The notes beneath the pieces were generated by a model, which was not told the origin of the DNA, made no database searches, and worked only from the letters and a program-made list of their open reading frames with translations. DNA of 35,041 bases from Magnetococcales bacterium WMHbin3 (lineage in GTDB: Bacteria > Pseudomonadota > Magnetococcia > Magnetococcales > Magnetaquicoccaceae): assembly GCA_002753185.1 (NCBI GenBank), contig PDZX01000041.1, forward strand, positions 1-35,041, written 5' to 3'. Shown here one piece after another: positions 32,427 through 35,041 of this stretch. Position numbers and translations under genes: made by a program. Numbering within the stretch: the stretch's first letter is position 1; each line of letters starts with the position of its first letter.

Positions 32427-32511
32427 TTCTACCTCCTGTGGTCGATGTGGTCAGGACGGTGGCGTGCTCCGCCAAGAACTGCGCCACCGTCCGTTTTTGT
32501 TTTCCGTTCAT
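32419..32511 (-). CDS. Possible 30-aa peptide upstream of the resolvase
   Basis: ATG at 32511, with AGGA nine bases upstream, opens MNGKQKRTVAQFLAEHATVL and ends TTSTTGGRNG, its TGA overlapping the resolvase start by eight bases. The overlap would allow coupled translation. The same DNA forms a strong hairpin, so it may be a structured leader instead. No family can be assigned. Confidence 0.3.
   Translation of the reverse strand: MNGKQKRTVAQFLAEHATVLTTSTTGGRNG
32454..32502 (+). terminator. Plus-strand terminator-like hairpin in a minus-strand operon
   Basis: GGACGGTGGCG and CGCCACCGTCC form a perfect 11-bp stem with a 17-base loop, followed on the plus strand by GTTTTTGTTTT. This is a good terminator only for plus-strand transcription. 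It could stop antisense transcription entering the replication genes. On the minus strand it is a leader hairpin with no T-run. Confidence 0.5.
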
Positions 32512-32556
32512 TTCGTTGTTTCCTGATGCGTTGAGGAGACCATGCCTCAGCCGGTT

Positions 32557-33084
32557 TCAATCCAGTTTGGTGAACCGCAGTCCAAGGCCACGGACACCGC
32601 GTTTGATCTCATCCAGACTCCTTCTTCCGATGTTCGATATGCGCAACAGGTCGTTTTCGCTCATCTCCAGCAACTCCCTCAGCGTCGGCATACCCGTTTC
32701 CAAGTTCTTGAACGCGCTTTGAACCCTGGGCGAAAAGACGATCTGTTCATCTGCCGGGGCATCCATATCCAATGTGGCCAGCGTTGGCTTGGGCATTTCT
32801 GAAAGCCGCTGCCATGCTCCTCGCTCGTTGCGCTCGTACCCGGCAAAATCCAGATCCGGGATCGTCACGAATGGCGCAGGGGCGATATCGTCGTTATACG
32901 GGACCATGCCGACCATGCGTGTGTTGCCATCCGGGAGATTGATCACCGCCCAGCACACCAGGTCGGCAGTCTCGCTTGGAGCCTGCCTCCCTTCGAAAAC
33001 GGCACGCCACCCGTCTGCCGGGCAGATGGATAAAATTCTGAAGTCAGCGTCCGGTACTGTCTGATGCGAAACTGTTGTAGCCAT
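32557..33084 (-). CDS. Protein with C-terminal RNA polymerase alpha-CTD-like domain
   Basis: A 175-aa protein; the ATG at 33084 with AGGAGG is clearly the start (an upstream TTG in frame is not needed). Residues about 120-170 (VQSAFKNLETGMPTLRELLE, then NDLLRISNIGRRSLDEIKRG) align with the alpha-subunit C-terminal domain around SANCLKAE and NLGKKSLTEIK of E. coli. The position of DNA-contacting Arg265 appears to be Gln, while the Gly-basic-Ser loop is kept. Residues 1-110 are an unrecognised alpha/beta domain with PSETADLVCWAVINLP. It may contact host RNA polymerase or UP-element-like DNA and so act as a phage transcription factor; inference. Confidence 0.8.
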   Translation of the reverse strand: MATTVSHQTVPDADFRILSICPADGWRAVFEGRQAPSETADLVCWAVINLPDGNTRMVGMVPYNDDIAPAPFVTIPDLDFAGYERNERGAWQRLSEMPKPTLATLDMDAPADEQIVFSPRVQSAFKNLETGMPTLRELLEMSENDLLRISNIGRRSLDEIKRGVRGLGLRFTKLD

Positions 33085-33287
33085 TTTCAATCCTCCTCCT
33101 GTTGGTTGCTTTGATCATGGTGGAGGTGTCCCTCGAGAACGCCGCCACCCGTCCGACCATTATTAAGTTCCTCATGTTTTGCTAGTTAATTATAGTTGTA
33201 AGAGCCTCTTTAGAAGGAATCTATCTATTGATTTCTTCTTCTCCTTCTTCTTTACAAATTGATTTACCCTTTCCCTCCCACCCCAGG
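33085..33287 (-). promoter_or_regulatory. AT-rich intergenic region with possible promoter for the alpha-CTD gene
   Basis: On the minus strand TATAAT occurs at 33194-33189, in an AT-rich stretch that contrasts with the flanking genes, but the hexamer 17 bp upstream (CCTTCT) is a poor -35. Closer to the gene, the leader resembles that of the resolvase gene: both have CGGACGG(G)TGGCG, then GTTCT, then CAGGAGG. A pyrimidine-rich tract (33225-33252, plus strand) fills the rest. No coding ORF with a ribosome-binding site was seen. Confidence 0.35.
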
Positions 33288-33399
33288 TGCGCCAACTGCG
33301 CCAATGTGCGCCAGCTGCGCCAGTGCGCCACTACTTTTTCCCAAAAACCGATTTTTCACTTTTCACACCCACCCCTGGCGCACTGGCGCAGTTGGCGCA
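33288..33399. repeat. Inverted array of TGCGCCA repeats at the end of the DUF3987 gene
   Basis: Five direct copies of TGCGCCA start at 33288, 33297, 33307, 33316 and 33324; three inverted copies start at 33376, 33384 and 33393. The last 24 bp of the left group and the right group form an inverted repeat with one mismatch, 45 bp apart. The right group encodes the NCANCAS stretch of the protein and the left group lies just beyond its stop codon. Short phased repeats next to a replication gene suggest origin iterons; a large RNA or cruciform hairpin is the alternative. Confidence 0.8.
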
Positions 33400-35041
33400 G
33401 TTCGGGTTGACCTGAAACCGAATGGTGCGCTGTCCCTGTTCCATGGGCATCTTGCGCGCCCAGTTGAGGTCAATCATGAACTCCAAGACCTCCTCGGCAT
33501 CCTTTGGAGACAGCCTGGGACGTGGCAGGGAGCGACCCAATGTCCGAATCGAAAACTCCATGTTTCCGGACTTCAATGCCCAATGCATCACCCTCAAAGC
33601 AGCGGCTTCCAGCGCATCCCCCTCGGCCATCCGTTGCACCCGCACCGCCTCAGCCAGGTGGTATTCCCCCAGCATCCTGGCCCGCTCCCAGGTCGCCAGG
33701 TCCAGTTCCGACTCCTCTTCCGCGAGCAGATGCGGGCGATCCAACAGGTGCAGTACCATGGCCGCCTTGACCGTGGCCGACACCGCCTTGCTGGCGATGT
33801 CCCGGACATCCTCCAGGTCGCGCCCTTCGGCCATCTGCGTCTCGACGACGTTGTGCCACTGCCGACGGGACTCCCTGGCTTCGGGCGAGAGTTTCACCAG
33901 ATGGCAGGTCGGCTTGCCCTCCTTTTCCGGCATCCTGGTGTTCAAAAGCCCCAGAATGACCTCCTCGTAAGGCTGGAGGAGAAACTCGTTGAGACCGAAT
34001 TCGTTCATCTCCTCCAGCCGGGTGCCGACCAGGGAGGGAAGCCAAACCGGCCAGATGCGGGCCAGCGCGCCGGATGCCCGCAGGGAGGGATGGCGCGCCG
34101 CCTCCAGGTATTTGTCCGGCTGGACCATGACGCAGACGTTGAGGCAGGGGTTGACGATCATGCGATCCTCCGGCCCGTTTTCGTTGCCCACCCGGTCGCG
34201 GGTGATGGTGTCGCCTGAAATTCCAGCCAGATAGATGGCATCGCCGGTGCGCTCCTTGCCGGAATACTTGCCCATGATGGCATCGAAAACCGGGCGTCCT
34301 TCGCCGGACAGCACCGCGTATTCGCCGCCCCGGATGTGCATCCTCTGGAACAGCCGCTCTTCGGTGGCGTCCGAGGTGAACATGCGGGGATGGGGCGGCG
34401 CGGTGATCCGTTTGCACTCCTCCCTGGCCATCTGCCGGATGAACGCCTGCTGCTCCTCTTCCGGCATGTTGGGCCGGGTGGCCTGTTTCTTCAGGGCCTG
34501 CAGCACGGTGTCCAGCACCTGGTTGTTGGTGGCGGCCTCGGCGACCTTCTGGTGATAGGCATCCAGAGCGCCTTCGATCCAGATTTCCAAAGGTCGGGTC
34601 ATGATCTTGAAGGGCGGGCTTTTGCGTTCACCACTGGCCGCGATCAGGGAGTGAAACAGCGCCGGATGGTGATAAAGGCCGGGTCGTTCCTGGATGCGCG
34701 CCTTCTTGCCAATGGCCAGGGCCGTCACCGACAGTCCGATCACCGCCGGGGAGGCGACCGGCACCTTGACGAAGCGGGCCACCTCGTCTGCGGCATGGCG
34801 CAGCACCTTCGGCAGCGCCTCCAGGGGATAGGGCCTTGGTTCCTCCTGGAGATTGGTGATGGGCATCGGTTCCGGCCAGGAGGCGTCGTGTGATACCGGC
34901 CCATGCAGAATCCGACGTTCGGCGGTGAGCAGAAAGGATGGGATGTCCATCCCTTCGGCCACGGCGTCGGCGGCGTCCCATTTCTCCGGTCTGTCATCGG
35001 GCGGAATGAGGAGCGCCACCGAGCGGCATCCCGCCGACTGG
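33331..35041 (-). CDS. DUF3987 helicase/primase-type protein, N-terminus beyond the window
   Basis: At least 569 codons. A GTG at 35019 could be read as start, but the frame has no stop up to 35041 and reads SVALLIPPDDRPEKWDAADA, like the end of a TOPRIM-type primase domain, so the gene probably continues to the right. The body is DUF3987: FHSLIAASGERKSPPFKIM resembles a Walker-A-like loop, with EEEQQAFIRQMAREECKR, then SDATEERLFQRM, then EYAVLSGEGRPVFDAIMGKY. Such proteins are phage replication helicase/primase proteins. The C-terminus ends NPNCANCASAPGVGVKSEK, encoded by the TGCGCCA repeats. Confidence 0.87.
   Translation of the reverse strand, partial: QSAGCRSVALLIPPDDRPEKWDAADAVAEGMDIPSFLLTAERRILHGPVSHDASWPEPMPITNLQEEPRPYPLEALPKVLRHAADEVARFVKVPVASPAVIGLSVTALAIGKKARIQERPGLYHHPALFHSLIAASGERKSPPFKIMTRPLEIWIEGALDAYHQKVAEAATNNQVLDTVLQALKKQATRPNMPEEEQQAFIRQMAREECKRITAPPHPRMFTSDATEERLFQRMHIRGGEYAVLSGEGRPVFDAIMGKYSGKERTGDAIYLAGISGDTITRDRVGNENGPEDRMIVNPCLNVCVMVQPDKYLEAARHPSLRASGALARIWPVWLPSLVGTRLEEMNEFGLNEFLLQPYEEVILGLLNTRMPEKEGKPTCHLVKLSPEARESRRQWHNVVETQMAEGRDLEDVRDIASKAVSATVKAAMVLHLLDRPHLLAEEESELDLATWERARMLGEYHLAEAVRVQRMAEGDALEAAALRVMHWALKSGNMEFSIRTLGRSLPRPRLSPKDAEEVLEFMIDLNWARKMPMEQGQRTIRFQVNPNCANCASAPGVGVKSEKSVFGKK

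Overview
The whole window reads as one lambda-like siphophage genome or prophage; I see no host chromosomal gene, integrase, attachment site, tRNA or rRNA. Coding DNA is GC-rich, and the genes that stand apart from the phage operon (DUF3489, DUF6362, Rha types) suit an alphaproteobacterial or Magnetococcus-like host. That host assignment is a low-confidence inference from family distribution. Nearly every gene lies on the minus strand, so the phage order runs from high to low coordinates.

Right end, about 35.0 to 31.3 kb: an early or replication block. It holds a DUF3987 helicase/primase-type protein cut by the window edge, a protein ending in an RNA polymerase alpha-CTD-like domain, a RuvC-like resolvase, a small protein, and a DUF6362 protein. 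A 27-bp palindrome with a T-run, a candidate promoter and then a hairpin terminator follow. This resembles the pR'-tR' layout of lambda in front of the late operon.

31.1 to 29.3 kb: a lysis block of a transglycosylase-type lysozyme, a 38-aa membrane protein, a holin-like protein and an XhlA-like coiled-coil membrane protein, followed by an out-of-place gp10/Z-like tail protein. Next come two plus-strand paralogous DUF3489 genes, each with the same leader element and a related 3' hairpin (a duplicated moron-like cassette), and a 655-bp divergent region carrying a 77-bp-period repeat array phased at multiples of 11 bp.

27.2 to 19.1 kb: ParB-methyltransferase fusion, small and large terminase, gpW-like connector, portal, S49 protease with a nested scaffold, decoration protein D, major capsid protein E and a head-tail joining protein. 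This is the canonical lambda packaging and head order.

18.7 to 11.5 kb: between the head-completion gene and the tail-terminator gene sits an unusual block of appendage genes. The largest encodes a 1270-aa fibre built of an N-terminal module, about 500 residues of uninterrupted collagen-like repeat, four copies of a globular cassette within more collagen, and a C-terminal seven-bladed YVTN-type beta-propeller. Its gene carries a perfect 90-bp tandem duplication.

11.5 to 0 kb: tail tube, tail assembly chaperone with a coupled 42-aa ORF, a Rha-type regulator embedded in the operon, a 1636-aa tape measure protein, and distal tail genes interrupted by a plus-strand Arc-like regulator. The last gene probably carries a single-base frameshift in a G7 run.
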